A stretch of DNA of 64,000 bases from contig JALCRK010000007.1 in the NCBI GenBank assembly GCA_022652485.1, positions 1 to 64,000 of the forward strand, written 5' to 3'. Position numbers and translations under genes: made by a program. Under the pieces are notes generated by a model, which saw only the letters and a program-made list of their open reading frames with translations, had not been told where the DNA came from and did not search any database. Shown here one piece after another: positions 38,399 through 47,755 of this stretch (position 1 is its first letter; every line of letters begins with the position of its first letter). The DNA comes from Sphingobium sp. (GTDB lineage: Bacteria > Pseudomonadota > Alphaproteobacteria > Sphingomonadales > Sphingomonadaceae).

Positions 38399-38896
38399 TC
38401 AGGCAGCTGGTCCCAGCACAAATCGTGCGCGCTCGCGGCGAAGCATCTCAAATGGATTCACGCAGGTAATTCCGAGGCCAATGCAGGCATTCGGGATCTT
38501 GATCTTGCGGACCGAATCCGAGGGCACTTCATGGGTTACCACGATGCAATCGTGGGCCTTGGCATGTGCGACCAACCAATAGTCGGCGACTTGTAGGAAA
38601 GTCGAGATGGCCGCCGGTTCATAGGTCTGCCCGGTGGCCCAGGCACTGACCTGTCCCAGGGCAGGAAGGACCGCATCGTCGGGCGGCAGGAAGAACCCTT
38701 TTCCTTGGGCATGGGCCCAGCCTGCCAATTCGTCGCCGCCGCCCACGAGTTCATCGCTGACATTTTCGATGCTTGCGACAATCCCGGTCGCATTCTGGGC
38801 AACAAGCCATTCCCAAAAGGCTGGGCAGAAGTCGAACCCGTAATGGAGGTTTTTGGCCTGGATGAAGACGTTCGCGTCGAGCAGGTAGCGGGTCAA
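38399..38896 (-). CDS. DUF4411 PIN-like toxin
   Basis: MTRYLLDANVFIQAKNLHYGFDFCPAFWEWL. Confidence 0.85.
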   Translation of the reverse strand: MTRYLLDANVFIQAKNLHYGFDFCPAFWEWLVAQNATGIVASIENVSDELVGGGDELAGWAHAQGKGFFLPPDDAVLPALGQVSAWATGQTYEPAAISTFLQVADYWLVAHAKAHDCIVVTHEVPSDSVRKIKIPNACIGLGITCVNPFEMLRRERARFVLGPAA

Positions 38897-40047
38897 GCGA
38901 GAACCCCCACTTCCTGTCCGATATGATTGAACGTCTCCGTCTTCGCGACCCCGAGCATGCGAAATGCGTCGCGGTAGAGGGTCTGGCCTTCGAGCGTGCT
39001 TTCGACGAGGGCACGCGCAAAGCGGCGGCTAACCCGCGACAAGGTCGTGCGATAGAAATCGCCGCCGCCACCGACCCGCTCGGCGATGGCGCGCAGCCGG
39101 GCTCGCTCCGCGGCCCATGCGGCGTCGAAGGCAACCCGCGTAAACCAGCCGACATCGAGAAGGCGTCTCAGGATGACAAGGCTGCTGACCTTGTAGCGCC
39201 GCGTGAGACGGGCGACGGTGTCCTCAAGCAGTTCCTCTGCCACGAGGTCGGCGCGCAGCGTCGCTAAGGGCACAAGCAATTCCGCAGCAACCGCGTTGCA
39301 CCAGACTTCTTCGCGTCTGAAGCCGGCTACAGGCGCGGCACTGGCATTGGATATGGCGGTAGCTCCAAGCCAAAGGTGTGCAAGTTCATGCGCGAGCGTG
39401 AACATTTGCGCAGATTTGCTGTCCGATCCGTTGATGAACACCAGCGGCGCCTGGGCATCAGCGAGTGCAAACCCGCGAAATTCTTCAGGGTCGAGCTTCC
39501 GGTTGTTGTTGCTGAGAACGACGCCACTCACCATGACAAGCGCACCGAGACTATCCGCGTGCCCGATGAAGAGGCGCAAGGCCTCTTCCCAAGTCCGGCA
39601 GGCGGCACGCGCCTCGAGGTCGAAGTTTAGCGCTTCGGCCATCCGCGCTGCCACTGCTACCGGATTGTCGTTGAGCGTGGCGCTGCCGACAAACGGGAGA
39701 TCCGGCAAGCGCACGGCCCGAGCGTAGTCCTTGAACCAGCCCTGGCGTTCCTGACAGGCGTAGACCATGTCGAGCAGGTTGGGACTTGGCCGGTGTATGG
39801 CCCGACCGTCAATTGTGCGAAAGTCCGGGATAGGCAATTGCTCCAGGGGCGGAGCAGGAAGGAACAGATAGCCTACCGGCACGTGGACGGCATCGGCAAA
39901 GGCCTGCAACTGCTTAATGGTAGGCTGCGCGTCTCCGGCTTCCCACAAGGCAAGCTTCGGGAACCGGTGATCCAGGTCCTCGGGATTCTTGCCCGCACGC
40001 TCGCGCGCCCAGGTCAGAAGCTCAGGATGGATGGCCGCCCGCGTCAT
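38893..40047 (-). CDS. HTH + ImmA/IrrE metallopeptidase (antitoxin partner)
   Basis: KLALWEAGDAQPTIKQLQAFADAVHVPVGYLFL ... MFTLAHELAHLWLG. Confidence 0.92.
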   Translation of the reverse strand: MTRAAIHPELLTWARERAGKNPEDLDHRFPKLALWEAGDAQPTIKQLQAFADAVHVPVGYLFLPAPPLEQLPIPDFRTIDGRAIHRPSPNLLDMVYACQERQGWFKDYARAVRLPDLPFVGSATLNDNPVAVAARMAEALNFDLEARAACRTWEEALRLFIGHADSLGALVMVSGVVLSNNNRKLDPEEFRGFALADAQAPLVFINGSDSKSAQMFTLAHELAHLWLGATAISNASAAPVAGFRREEVWCNAVAAELLVPLATLRADLVAEELLEDTVARLTRRYKVSSLVILRRLLDVGWFTRVAFDAAWAAERARLRAIAERVGGGGDFYRTTLSRVSRRFARALVESTLEGQTLYRDAFRMLGVAKTETFNHIGQEVGVLA

Positions 40048-40105
40048 GGGAACTTAGTAGTCCCGCATCGAAGGTCGCCGCAAGGCCGCATAGGTTTGGC
40101 TAGGA

Positions 40106-40495
40106 TCACCTGATGACCGAAACGGTGACATCGGCGGCATCGGCGACGGTGCTCCACTGCTTGTCGGCGGTCAGCGCAGGAAGGCCGTCGCGGCGCGCAA
40201 GCGCCAAGCAGAAGCGGTCGCCAAGTGACAGGCCGGCCTCGGCCGTCACGGCGCGCAGGCGCCCGGCGATGGTCGCCAGTGCGTGGTCGGCTTCGACAAT
40301 GGCCATGGGCAGGGGCCTCAGCATGGCATCGACCTGATCGGCCGGCATGCCGGAATAGATGAAGTGGCTGACGACCTCGGCATAGTTGACGCTCGACATG
40401 CGCGCATCGGCAATCGCGTCAGCGACCTTTGCCGCGCCGGGTTCATCCCGAAGCAGGGCAAGGAGCGCGGAGGCGTCGAGTACGACTTCGCTCAT
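40106..40495 (-). CDS. vapC: PIN-domain toxin (VapC)
   Basis: MSEVVLDASALLALLRDEPGAAKVADAI...GDRFCLALAR. Confidence 0.9.
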   Translation of the reverse strand: MSEVVLDASALLALLRDEPGAAKVADAIADARMSSVNYAEVVSHFIYSGMPADQVDAMLRPLPMAIVEADHALATIAGRLRAVTAEAGLSLGDRFCLALARRDGLPALTADKQWSTVADAADVTVSVIR

Positions 40496-40737
40496 TCGCC
40501 CGATTCCTCACGGCGTCGAGCGAGGAATGCGTCGACTGAGGCCTCGGCCTTGCCGTCGGTGTATTTCTTCGCAAGTGCCTGGGCGTGCGCGATCGACTGC
40601 GCCACGGTGCGCAAGATCACGCCGTCCTCGGTTTCCTCGACCAGCAGCGCGCCGCCGCCAGCGAGGCCGAGCCGCTTGCGGATCTCGGCGGGCAGACTCA
40701 TCCTGCCGTTAGGCGTGATCGTCACTTGCACGGTCAT
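40492..40737 (-). CDS. vapB: AbrB-fold antitoxin (VapB)
   Basis: VQVTITPNGRMSLPAEIRKRLGLAGGGALLVEETEDGVILR. Confidence 0.88.
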   Translation of the reverse strand: MTVQVTITPNGRMSLPAEIRKRLGLAGGGALLVEETEDGVILRTVAQSIAHAQALAKKYTDGKAEASVDAFLARRREESGE

Positions 40738-40889
40738 GGCACAGCTCCTTACGGCCCTGAAGGTGGCGCCAAGCGGCACATTCAGGGCATCATGCGAGTC
40801 TTATGCCACAAAATAGGAATCGTGTCACGAACGGCATGATATGGCGCGATCGTCCGAATTGATAACAAAGATTATGTTAAATCAACAAG

Positions 40890-41447
40890 TTAGGCCGCGA
40901 ACAGCTCGCCCTGACATCTTGCTGAGGATGGAATAACGCTCTGCGTTGCCGCAATCTTCCCAAGCGCCCTGAGAACGACAGGCCGAACCACATAGACCGC
41001 ATGACGCCCACCGCCGCGGTTCTCGTGATTGGTGGCATAACCCGCATAGTGGCGCGTCACGAGCCCGGCACGCACAAGGTCCGAGATCGCCCGGCTGACA
41101 TTGGCACGGCCAACGGCCAGGACCTGCTCTTCGACCGCGTGATCGACACGTGCTGTATCGGCGTCAGGATCGCCGGTCAGCTGGTGCTGAAGCGAGATCG
41201 TTACGCGGGCCCTCAGGCCTGCGCGGCGCACGCTTTGCTCGCTCATGGGAAGAAGCTGGGTGCATAGCCAGTCGCGTAGCAGCATCGGGGCTTCTCCTCG
41301 GCCGACGAGCGGACCGGCACGGCCACGGGCGTCGGCTGCTTCAGCCACGAGCTGGAGGACAAGGAAGGCATATCGCGGGCGTTTCGATGCCGCAGCCAAC
41401 GCTGCATAGATGGCTCCCACGCCGGAAATGTGTGTTTGGTCCTGCAT
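40890..41447 (-). CDS. plasmid wHTH hypothetical protein
   Basis: VGRANVSRAISDLVRAGLVTRHYAGYATNHENRGGGRHAVYVV. Confidence 0.6.
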   Translation of the reverse strand: MQDQTHISGVGAIYAALAAASKRPRYAFLVLQLVAEAADARGRAGPLVGRGEAPMLLRDWLCTQLLPMSEQSVRRAGLRARVTISLQHQLTGDPDADTARVDHAVEEQVLAVGRANVSRAISDLVRAGLVTRHYAGYATNHENRGGGRHAVYVVRPVVLRALGKIAATQSVIPSSARCQGELFAA

Positions 41448-41518
41448 GGATCAGTTTTGAGCACAAAAGGTGAATCTTGTGAATCCCCTTTCGCGTGCCT
41501 CGTACGGTTTGTCAGTTC

Positions 41519-41547
41519 TGACACTCTACCCGCCGGGTAAAGTGTCA
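41519..41547. promoter_or_regulatory. 29-bp near-perfect palindrome
   Basis: TGACACTCTACCCGCCGGGTAAAGTGTCA. Confidence 0.65.
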
Positions 41548-41673
41548 CAAACGACAGAACCGGCACAATCGCACAATATGAGAAGCAGCGATGGCTGTTC
41601 TCAGCATGGGCTTGCCAAGGATCGGATGCGCGGCTATCTTACTTTCATCTTACCGCTGGAGATCGAGATGGGT

Positions 41674-41940
41674 ATGCAGGAGCGGATCACGACGGTGATC
41701 TCGACAAAGGGGCAGGTTATCCTGCCCAAGGCTATCCGCGAAGGGCGACACTGGTCTGCAGGCACCCGGCTGACCGTGGAAGACACGCCCGATGGGGTGC
41801 TCCTCAGAGCTACCCCGGCCTTTCCCGAAACCGTGATCGATGCGGTTTTCGGCTCCATGCGCCACAGTGGTCCCGCGCTGTCGCTCGAGGAGATGGATGC
41901 AGCTATCGCGAAGGAAGCAAAGCGCCGTGCGCGCGATTGA
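41674..41940 (+). CDS. vapB: AbrB-fold antitoxin (VapB)
   Basis: RITTVISTKGQVILPKAIREGRHWSAGTRLTVEDTPDGVLLR. Confidence 0.88.
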   Translation: MQERITTVISTKGQVILPKAIREGRHWSAGTRLTVEDTPDGVLLRATPAFPETVIDAVFGSMRHSGPALSLEEMDAAIAKEAKRRARD

Positions 41941-42316
41941 TACCAATATCGTCGTCAGGTTTCTGACCGCCGACGATGAAAAGCAGGCCAAAGCGGCGCG
42001 CAAGGTCATCGAGGAAGGCGACGTATTCGTTGCAACGACCGTCGTGCTCGAGATCGAATGGGTCCTGCGCGCCGGTTACAATTTCACGCCCGCGGCTATT
42101 GCCGACGGACTCCGCGCGATCGGTGGTCTTCCAGGTATCACACTGGAGGAGCCGGTCGAAGTTGCCCAGGCGCTCGACTGGCTAGGCGAAGGGATGGACT
42201 TTGCCGATGCGTTGCATCTGGCCAAGGCCGGGCATTGCAGCGCTTTCGTGACCTTCGATCGAAAGCTCGCAAAGCGGGCGAAGGGGCTTGCCCCCGTGCC
42301 AGTCGAGGTTCCCTGA
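41927..42316 (+). CDS. vapC: PIN-domain toxin (VapC), GTG start
   Basis: VRAIDTNIVVRFLTADDEKQAKAARKVIEEGDVFVATTVVLEIEWVLR. Confidence 0.9.
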   Translation: MRAIDTNIVVRFLTADDEKQAKAARKVIEEGDVFVATTVVLEIEWVLRAGYNFTPAAIADGLRAIGGLPGITLEEPVEVAQALDWLGEGMDFADALHLAKAGHCSAFVTFDRKLAKRAKGLAPVPVEVP

Positions 42317-42325
42317 ACTGAATAC

Positions 42326-42823
42326 TCAGGAACCGTCCAGCACCCCTCCCGAAACCACACCTTGCGAGCCGAAGGCGACCCCAAGCTTCTTGCGTGTTCG
42401 CTTCAGCTTGGCGGGTGCAACCACAGCCACTTGACGCGGTTTGCGTCCGAGACCGATCTTGAGCGCAAGTTCCTTGCGGCGAGCGGCATAGTCCGGCGCT
42501 ACCATTGGATAGTCAGCAGCGAGGTTCCAGCGGGCGCGGTATTCGGCCGGAGTCATGCCATGATCGGTGCTGAGATGGTGCTTGAGCATCTTGAACTTCG
42601 CGCCGCAATCAAGGCAGGTAACCGCATCGGGTTTGACTGATGCGCGCACCGACACGGCGGGCGTACGGACTTCCTCGGTCGGCTCGGGCACCTGACCAAG
42701 CGAAGCCAGCGAAGCGTAGACCGACTGGATCAGGCCTGGCAGATCACCCGCCGCGACCGAATTGTTGCTGACGTGGGCTGAAACAATATCGGCGACATGA
42801 TCCAGGAGCATTTCATCGGCCAT
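42326..42823 (-). CDS. MucR/Ros-family zinc-finger regulator
   Basis: VTCLDCGAKFKMLKHHLSTDHGMTPAEYRARWNLAADYPMVAPDYAARRKELALKIGLGRK. Confidence 0.95.
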   Translation of the reverse strand: MADEMLLDHVADIVSAHVSNNSVAAGDLPGLIQSVYASLASLGQVPEPTEEVRTPAVSVRASVKPDAVTCLDCGAKFKMLKHHLSTDHGMTPAEYRARWNLAADYPMVAPDYAARRKELALKIGLGRKPRQVAVVAPAKLKRTRKKLGVAFGSQGVVSGGVLDGS

Positions 42824-42944
42824 GGGTTGGTATCCTCATTGGACATGGAAACAGAGACCCTATGGAGCGTAGCTGCACATGGCCAGCACCAATGGTGACG
42901 TTTCCACCGACACATTGCGAGAGATCAGCCGAAGACACGTGAGC

Positions 42945-42973
42945 AAAAAAAGGGGCCAGCTCGCGCCGACCCC
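42945..42973 (-). terminator. rho-independent terminator (minus strand)
   Basis: GGGGTCGGC-gcga-GCTGGCCCC-TTTTTTT read on the minus strand. Confidence 0.75.
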
Positions 42974-43081
42974 GTGGAAGTTTTGGGAGAGGATGCCTGA
43001 AAGGCAACCTTGATATGGGGCCGCCTCAATAATGCTGCAAGTGCGAAAAGAGCGCGGCCCGTTGAATTTTCCGCATGCCCC

Positions 43082-43336
43082 TCACCCCGGCGGCCGGTAG
43101 CGCGGGGTCGGATCGGCAAACCGGCGCGGATTGGCCAGTTCGGTCCGGACAACCCGGAACGTATAACGGTCCCATTCGCGCCAGGGATGGTAGCGGCCTG
43201 CCTCATCGAGGCGGCCATAGCAGACCCGCGCGAGGACGGTTGGACAGGCAGGATCGTCTTCAAGCAGCGCCACCGTGAAGGTGCCGCCCATGCCGCTCGG
43301 CGTATCCCACACCGGCGTTTCGGCAGTGATCGTCAT
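43082..43336 (-). CDS. hypothetical protein
   Basis: ORF downstream of ssb, upstream of the terminator. Confidence 0.6.
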   Translation of the reverse strand: MTITAETPVWDTPSGMGGTFTVALLEDDPACPTVLARVCYGRLDEAGRYHPWREWDRYTFRVVRTELANPRRFADPTPRYRPPG

Positions 43337-43435
43337 GGGGAATTCCTGTCTTTGTGAGAAATCGGGGGCGCTAATCCGCTTAGGACTCGGCGCGCATCCG
43401 GTTGGGAGGCGGCTCTGCCGCCTCCCGGGCTCCGG

Positions 43436-43771
43436 TCAGAGGAAGAGGACTTCCTCGGCGACGATCTCGACCGCGTAGCGTTCGACGCCCTCGCGGTCCG
43501 TCCACTTCGAGTAGTGGAGGCGGCCCTGGACCTCGACCATGTCGCCCTTCTTCTTGTGCTTGGCGACCGAAGTGCCGAGGCCGTTGAAAGCGGTGACGCG
43601 GTGGAACTCAGCGAGGGTCTCGGTGTAGCCGGCCTCGTTCTTGACCGTCTTGCCATCGACCAGCTTGGGGCGGTCGGTGACAAGAGTGAAGGAGGTAATC
43701 GCGGTTTCACCGGCGTGACGGGTTTCGGGTTGGCTAGCGATGCGGCCGATCAGGATGACGAGGTTCTTCAT
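43436..43771 (-). CDS. ssb: single-stranded DNA-binding protein
   Basis: MKNLVILIGRIASQPETRHAGETAITSFTLVTDRP...EFHRVTAFNGLG...GRLHYSKWTDREGVERYAVEIVAEEVLFL. Confidence 0.93.
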   Translation of the reverse strand: MKNLVILIGRIASQPETRHAGETAITSFTLVTDRPKLVDGKTVKNEAGYTETLAEFHRVTAFNGLGTSVAKHKKKGDMVEVQGRLHYSKWTDREGVERYAVEIVAEEVLFL

Positions 43772-44264
43772 GGGGTTTCTCCGTGGCTTGAATTCGGCGG
43801 AACCGCCCGCCGATGAAGACCACAGGCAGGGCCAAAGGCCCGGGCCCGCACCGAACGCCAAAAATCAAACGGGCGTGAGGGAAACCCAAAAGCGAGGAGT
43901 GGTGCGGCAAGCCCGCAGGGCTTCACGGTCCGCTGCTTTTGGGTTGCGGCCAGGGACTGGCGCTGCAGGGTTCATCGGCAAACGAAGGGCGGTTTCGTCA
44001 GTTCAGGCCGCAGGTTCCCAGGCGTTCCTACCCGTCTGCCTTGGTTGCATCCCGTCAGGGCACCCCGGCACCACGCCGGTGTCCATGCGCACCCTCCCCT
44101 CGAAGCGGTACTCCCGCCTGCGCATGTCCGGGCAAGTCAGAACGAGATCGCACGAGAAACCTCGATTTCTCTCCGCTTACCGCAACGGCCTTGTGCGTCA
44201 GCACCTGCACGAAGAGCGGGCTGATCCGGAAATTTCAGAGTGCCACCGCGTGCGAATGGGCGCG

Positions 44265-44615
44265 TCAGCGCCAGGGCTTCGCGAGGCCCTGCGCGATCAG
44301 GTAGTCGCCGGCGTCCACGCCGTTCACCGAGATTGTGGCAAGCGTCCGCCCATAGGGATCGGTGCCAAGCCGCGTGATCATGACCCGACCGCGCGAGACA
44401 AGCCGGACGAGCGCCACGCGCGCCGCCTCGCCTGCCCGGTAATCGCACCAGGCATAGGACACCCGGCGATCCTGGCACTTGGGACTGCCCGGCAGTTCAG
44501 GCGCGTCGATGTTGGCGACGCGCACCCGCTCGCGGCCGCAGCGGATGGTGTCGCCGTCATGGACGGTCACGGAAACGCACAAGGCTGCAGCGGCAAGAAC
44601 GACAGGCATCGACAA
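44265..44615 (-). CDS. thermonuclease-family (SNase) secreted nuclease
   Basis: VHDGDTIRCGRERVRVANIDAPELPGSPKC...LGTDPYGRTLATI...DYLIAQGLAKPW. Confidence 0.93.
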   Translation of the reverse strand: MSMPVVLAAAALCVSVTVHDGDTIRCGRERVRVANIDAPELPGSPKCQDRRVSYAWCDYRAGEAARVALVRLVSRGRVMITRLGTDPYGRTLATISVNGVDAGDYLIAQGLAKPWR

Positions 44616-44801
44616 TCCCTAGCGCGGCCGCTCTGTCGAACCAAGCCCTCCCCTCTTCCCGACTGGCCCCGATCGTCACCCGAAGGGCCGGCATTCTTGC
44701 CGGCGAGGTTGGGCGGGCGGCGGCGCGAGAGCGCCGACCGCGCGCCCTAGCGAGTAGAGCGGGTCGCCCCAAGCCCCGCGCGGGGCGCGGGCGTAGGGGT
44801 G

Positions 44802-44840
44802 CCCCCGCCCTCTCCCCTGCCCTTTGCCTCCCAACACCCC
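44802..44840 (-). other. potential G-quadruplex (G-rich on minus strand)
   Basis: Six runs of >=3 C on the plus strand within 39 nt. Confidence 0.6.
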
Positions 44841-45010
44841 AACCACCTTTAGCCCAATACCGATGTGCGATTGTCGCCCGCATGGCGGGCCCACCGCGTC
44901 AGTGGATTGCAGCAATGCTCGACCAGCGGCTCTAGAAAGGCTATTGGGGGCCGTTCTGGAAGCGCCCGCAGGGGCAGTGTTTCCATGCGACTGGCAAGGG
45001 AGAATCGCGA

Positions 45011-45199
45011 ATGGATCAGGAGGTCCAGATGCCGAGCGCGCGCATGGTCGCTGAGGCCATGGCGACAGTACTGGCAGGCAAGCTCGCCGATCAGGCCGCG
45101 AGCGAGATCGTGCTGAGCCGCGAAGAAGCCGCACTGTGCCTCGGGCTTGCCGAGGGAATTGCCGAGAGCCTCGCGCACGAGGCGGGCCAAGCGGACTGA
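45011..45199 (+). CDS. small hypothetical protein
   Basis: MDQEVQMPSARMVAEAMATVLAGKLADQAASEIVLSREEAALCLGLAEGIAESLAHEAGQAD. Confidence 0.5.
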   Translation: MDQEVQMPSARMVAEAMATVLAGKLADQAASEIVLSREEAALCLGLAEGIAESLAHEAGQAD

Positions 45200-45370
45200 C
45201 CAAGCGAATCTGGCGGTAGGTTACGCTCTGCGCCGCCGGCCTTGCCGGGGGTCACGGGCAAGGATAGACTTGGCCCAGCGCGCGCCATGCGGGCCGCGTC
45301 AGACAAACCAAAGGAGAATGCGCGAGAGGTCGAACGGGCAGCGTCGATCGCGAGAAATTGGAGATCCCCA

Positions 45371-46597
45371 ATGATCCAGCGATACCGTGTGCTCGGGAAG
45401 GTCGTCACCGGCGGCCAGGATGACCTGCAGGCTGTGCTCGGCGCAGCCTATGCGCGCAAGGAGCGGGTGCTCTGCGAATGCCGCAGGCACGAAGAGCTGC
45501 CGCTCTATATCAGCCACCGCCATGATCGCTACGTGCTGGCGCGCTGGCCAGGTTCGGGCGCACGTCATGCGACGGCCTGCGACCATTACGAGGCTCCGGA
45601 CTTCCTGACCGGCATGGCCCAGGTCCGGGGAAATGCCGTGATCGACGACGAGGCTTCCGGCGAAACGACGCTCAAGCTCGCCTTCCCGCTGTCGCGCGGC
45701 GCGGCGCGGCTCGCGCCAGCGGCACTCACCAACGACAAGCCGACGGTCAAGTCCACAGGCCAGAAGCTGTCGATGCGGGGGCTGCTCCATGTCCTGTGGG
45801 ACCGGGCCGAACTGACGCACTGGCATCCCAAGATGGCGGGCAAACGCAGCTGGTTCGTGGTGCGCCGCGCGCTGCTCGAAGCTGCGGCCAGCTGCAAGGC
45901 CAAGCAGGAAGCCCTGCCCCATGTCCTGTTCGTACCCGAGACGTTCCGGCTCGAGGACAAGGAGGACCTGCGCGCGCGCCGCCGGGCGGCGCTTGAGCGC
46001 GTCTACCGTTCGCGTGACGAGTTGATGGTGGTGGTGGGCGAGATCAAGGAGATCGCCCCGGCGCACGGCGCGGAGCGGATCGTGCTGCGCCACGTCGGCG
46101 ACATGCCGTTCGTCATGGACCCGGACATGGCGCGCCGCTTCCACAAGCGGTTCGCGGGCGAACTGGCGCTGTGGCAGGCGCAAGGGAACCAGGGCCACCT
46201 CGTCGTTGCCGGCTCGTTCGCGCGGCGCAGCCAAGGGACCTTCGACCTGATCGAGGTGGCGCTGATGCCGGTGACCGGCGAATGGCTACCATACGAGAGC
46301 AGCGACGAACAGTACCTCATTGCCAAGACGGTCGCTGAGAAGCGCCGGTTCGTGAAGGGTATGCGGGTCAACCTCGATGCCAGCGCGCCGATCGCCAGCC
46401 TGGTGCTCAAGGACACCGGCGAGGATGCAACCGCGATCCATATCCATGATGGCGATACTGAGGCCAGCGAACCGCTCGAGGCGCTGCTCGCCTGCGAGGG
46501 CGTAACGCACATGGTGTGGAAGGAAGGCGAGCCGCTGCCACCGCGTTGTCCCCGGCGCCGAACCGGCGACACCCCTCCGGACCGCGCCGCCGCGTGA
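45371..46597 (+). CDS. DUF1173-family plasmid protein
   Basis: Long co-linear ORF with MIQRYRVLGKVVTGGQDDLQAVLGAAYARKERVLCECRR. Confidence 0.75.
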   Translation: MIQRYRVLGKVVTGGQDDLQAVLGAAYARKERVLCECRRHEELPLYISHRHDRYVLARWPGSGARHATACDHYEAPDFLTGMAQVRGNAVIDDEASGETTLKLAFPLSRGAARLAPAALTNDKPTVKSTGQKLSMRGLLHVLWDRAELTHWHPKMAGKRSWFVVRRALLEAAASCKAKQEALPHVLFVPETFRLEDKEDLRARRRAALERVYRSRDELMVVVGEIKEIAPAHGAERIVLRHVGDMPFVMDPDMARRFHKRFAGELALWQAQGNQGHLVVAGSFARRSQGTFDLIEVALMPVTGEWLPYESSDEQYLIAKTVAEKRRFVKGMRVNLDASAPIASLVLKDTGEDATAIHIHDGDTEASEPLEALLACEGVTHMVWKEGEPLPPRCPRRRTGDTPPDRAAA

Positions 46598-46616
46598 GTG
46601 GGCACGCACCCAGGCG

Positions 46617-47117
46617 TCAGTCGCCGTTCGGCAAGGGCTTTGTCGGTAGCAGGTCGATCCGGCGCACAGCGCCGGGTTCGGAGCGGAGTGCCGCAAGGCG
46701 CGTCTCGACCGAGGCCGCGTCCTCGGTGATCTCGATGCGATTGAGCCCGATCAGCGTCCAGACCTTGTGCTCGGGACGCGCGGCGGTGTGGGCCGCGTAG
46801 GCGAGCGGCAGCTTGTCGGGGTAAAGCCAGAGGAGAAGCACCGGCACGGCGGAAAGGTTGGGCCTGCCCTCGACATCAGTGACCGACAGCAGGTTGGTCA
46901 CGGGATCATAGCGGCAGTCGATCCCGAGCGGCACGGGGTGGCCGATGATCCCGAGCAGCGCCTCGCGCGCGTTTGCGCCGAAGGTCGCGTCCAGTTCCGG
47001 CCCCGGTTTGGCATCCGGGTCGGTTTCAAGCTGTGCCAGGAAGATGAGCACGGCGAACAGCCGGGCAGCATCGTCGCGCGTGCAGGGAATATCGAGGGCG
47101 AGGTGGATTGCGGACAT
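46617..47117 (-). CDS. hypothetical plasmid protein
   Basis: MSAIHLALDIPCTRDDAARLFAVLIFLAQLE..., codon-like usage and RBS gaagga. Confidence 0.6.
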   Translation of the reverse strand: MSAIHLALDIPCTRDDAARLFAVLIFLAQLETDPDAKPGPELDATFGANAREALLGIIGHPVPLGIDCRYDPVTNLLSVTDVEGRPNLSAVPVLLLWLYPDKLPLAYAAHTAARPEHKVWTLIGLNRIEITEDAASVETRLAALRSEPGAVRRIDLLPTKPLPNGD

Positions 47118-47205
47118 GGGAGTTCCTTCGCGGGAAGCGCACAGCCGCCCCAGACTGGCGCTGCCCAGCGCAGCTGCGTCGGGGACCGGAACGGCAGGGC
47201 AATGC

Positions 47206-47718
47206 TCAGAGTGAGAGGTGGCGTTCGACGTGCGCACGCTCGCGCGGACGCTGGAAATTGTAGACGGGAACGCCGTGGGCAGCGGCGATGCGGATTGCCT
47301 GACCGGTCCCGCCCGAGGCTTCGCCATCGGCGGTCCAGCACAGGACGAAGTCGGCGGGCGCATTGAGCTCAGGCCCCAGCACCTGGAACACGTTCCGGGT
47401 GTGCAAGGCCTGGATGAAAGGATCGAGTCCGGCGAAAGCGGGGTGCGCCGCGGCAGCAATGGCCCGTGCGCGCTGCCACAGCTCCGGCGGCAATGCGTCC
47501 GGGTGGAACTGGCTCGCCGAGCCCCGCCAGCCCGGCGCAGGCAGGAAGATCTGCTTGTCCTCCCCCGCCCCGCGTTCAAACGCGCTGTCGGCGCCGATTG
47601 CATGGCCGGAGCGCAGGAGGTAGCCGCGTTTGAGCAGGGCGAAGGCAGCGCGCGTCATCAGCGCGAGCACTTCGGGCGGGGTGCGGCGTGCACCGATTCC
47701 GGTGTAAAAGCGGGGCAT
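47206..47718 (-). CDS. SLOG/DprA-like hypothetical protein
   Basis: MPRFYTGIGARRTPPEVLALMTRAAFALLKRGYLLRSGHAIGADSAFERGAG. Confidence 0.75.
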   Translation of the reverse strand: MPRFYTGIGARRTPPEVLALMTRAAFALLKRGYLLRSGHAIGADSAFERGAGEDKQIFLPAPGWRGSASQFHPDALPPELWQRARAIAAAAHPAFAGLDPFIQALHTRNVFQVLGPELNAPADFVLCWTADGEASGGTGQAIRIAAAHGVPVYNFQRPRERAHVERHLSL

Positions 47719-47755
47719 GGCAGGTCTCCTTGTTCGCCTGCCCGCCGTGTTCCCC

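Noticed and set aside
43740-44750. 336-aa plus-strand ORF
   Set aside because: Overlaps ssb and the nuclease on the other strand; composition is not protein-like.
45299-46234. 311-aa minus-strand ORF
   Set aside because: Fully antisense to the DUF1173 gene; low-complexity, His/Arg-rich shadow ORF typical of high-GC DNA.
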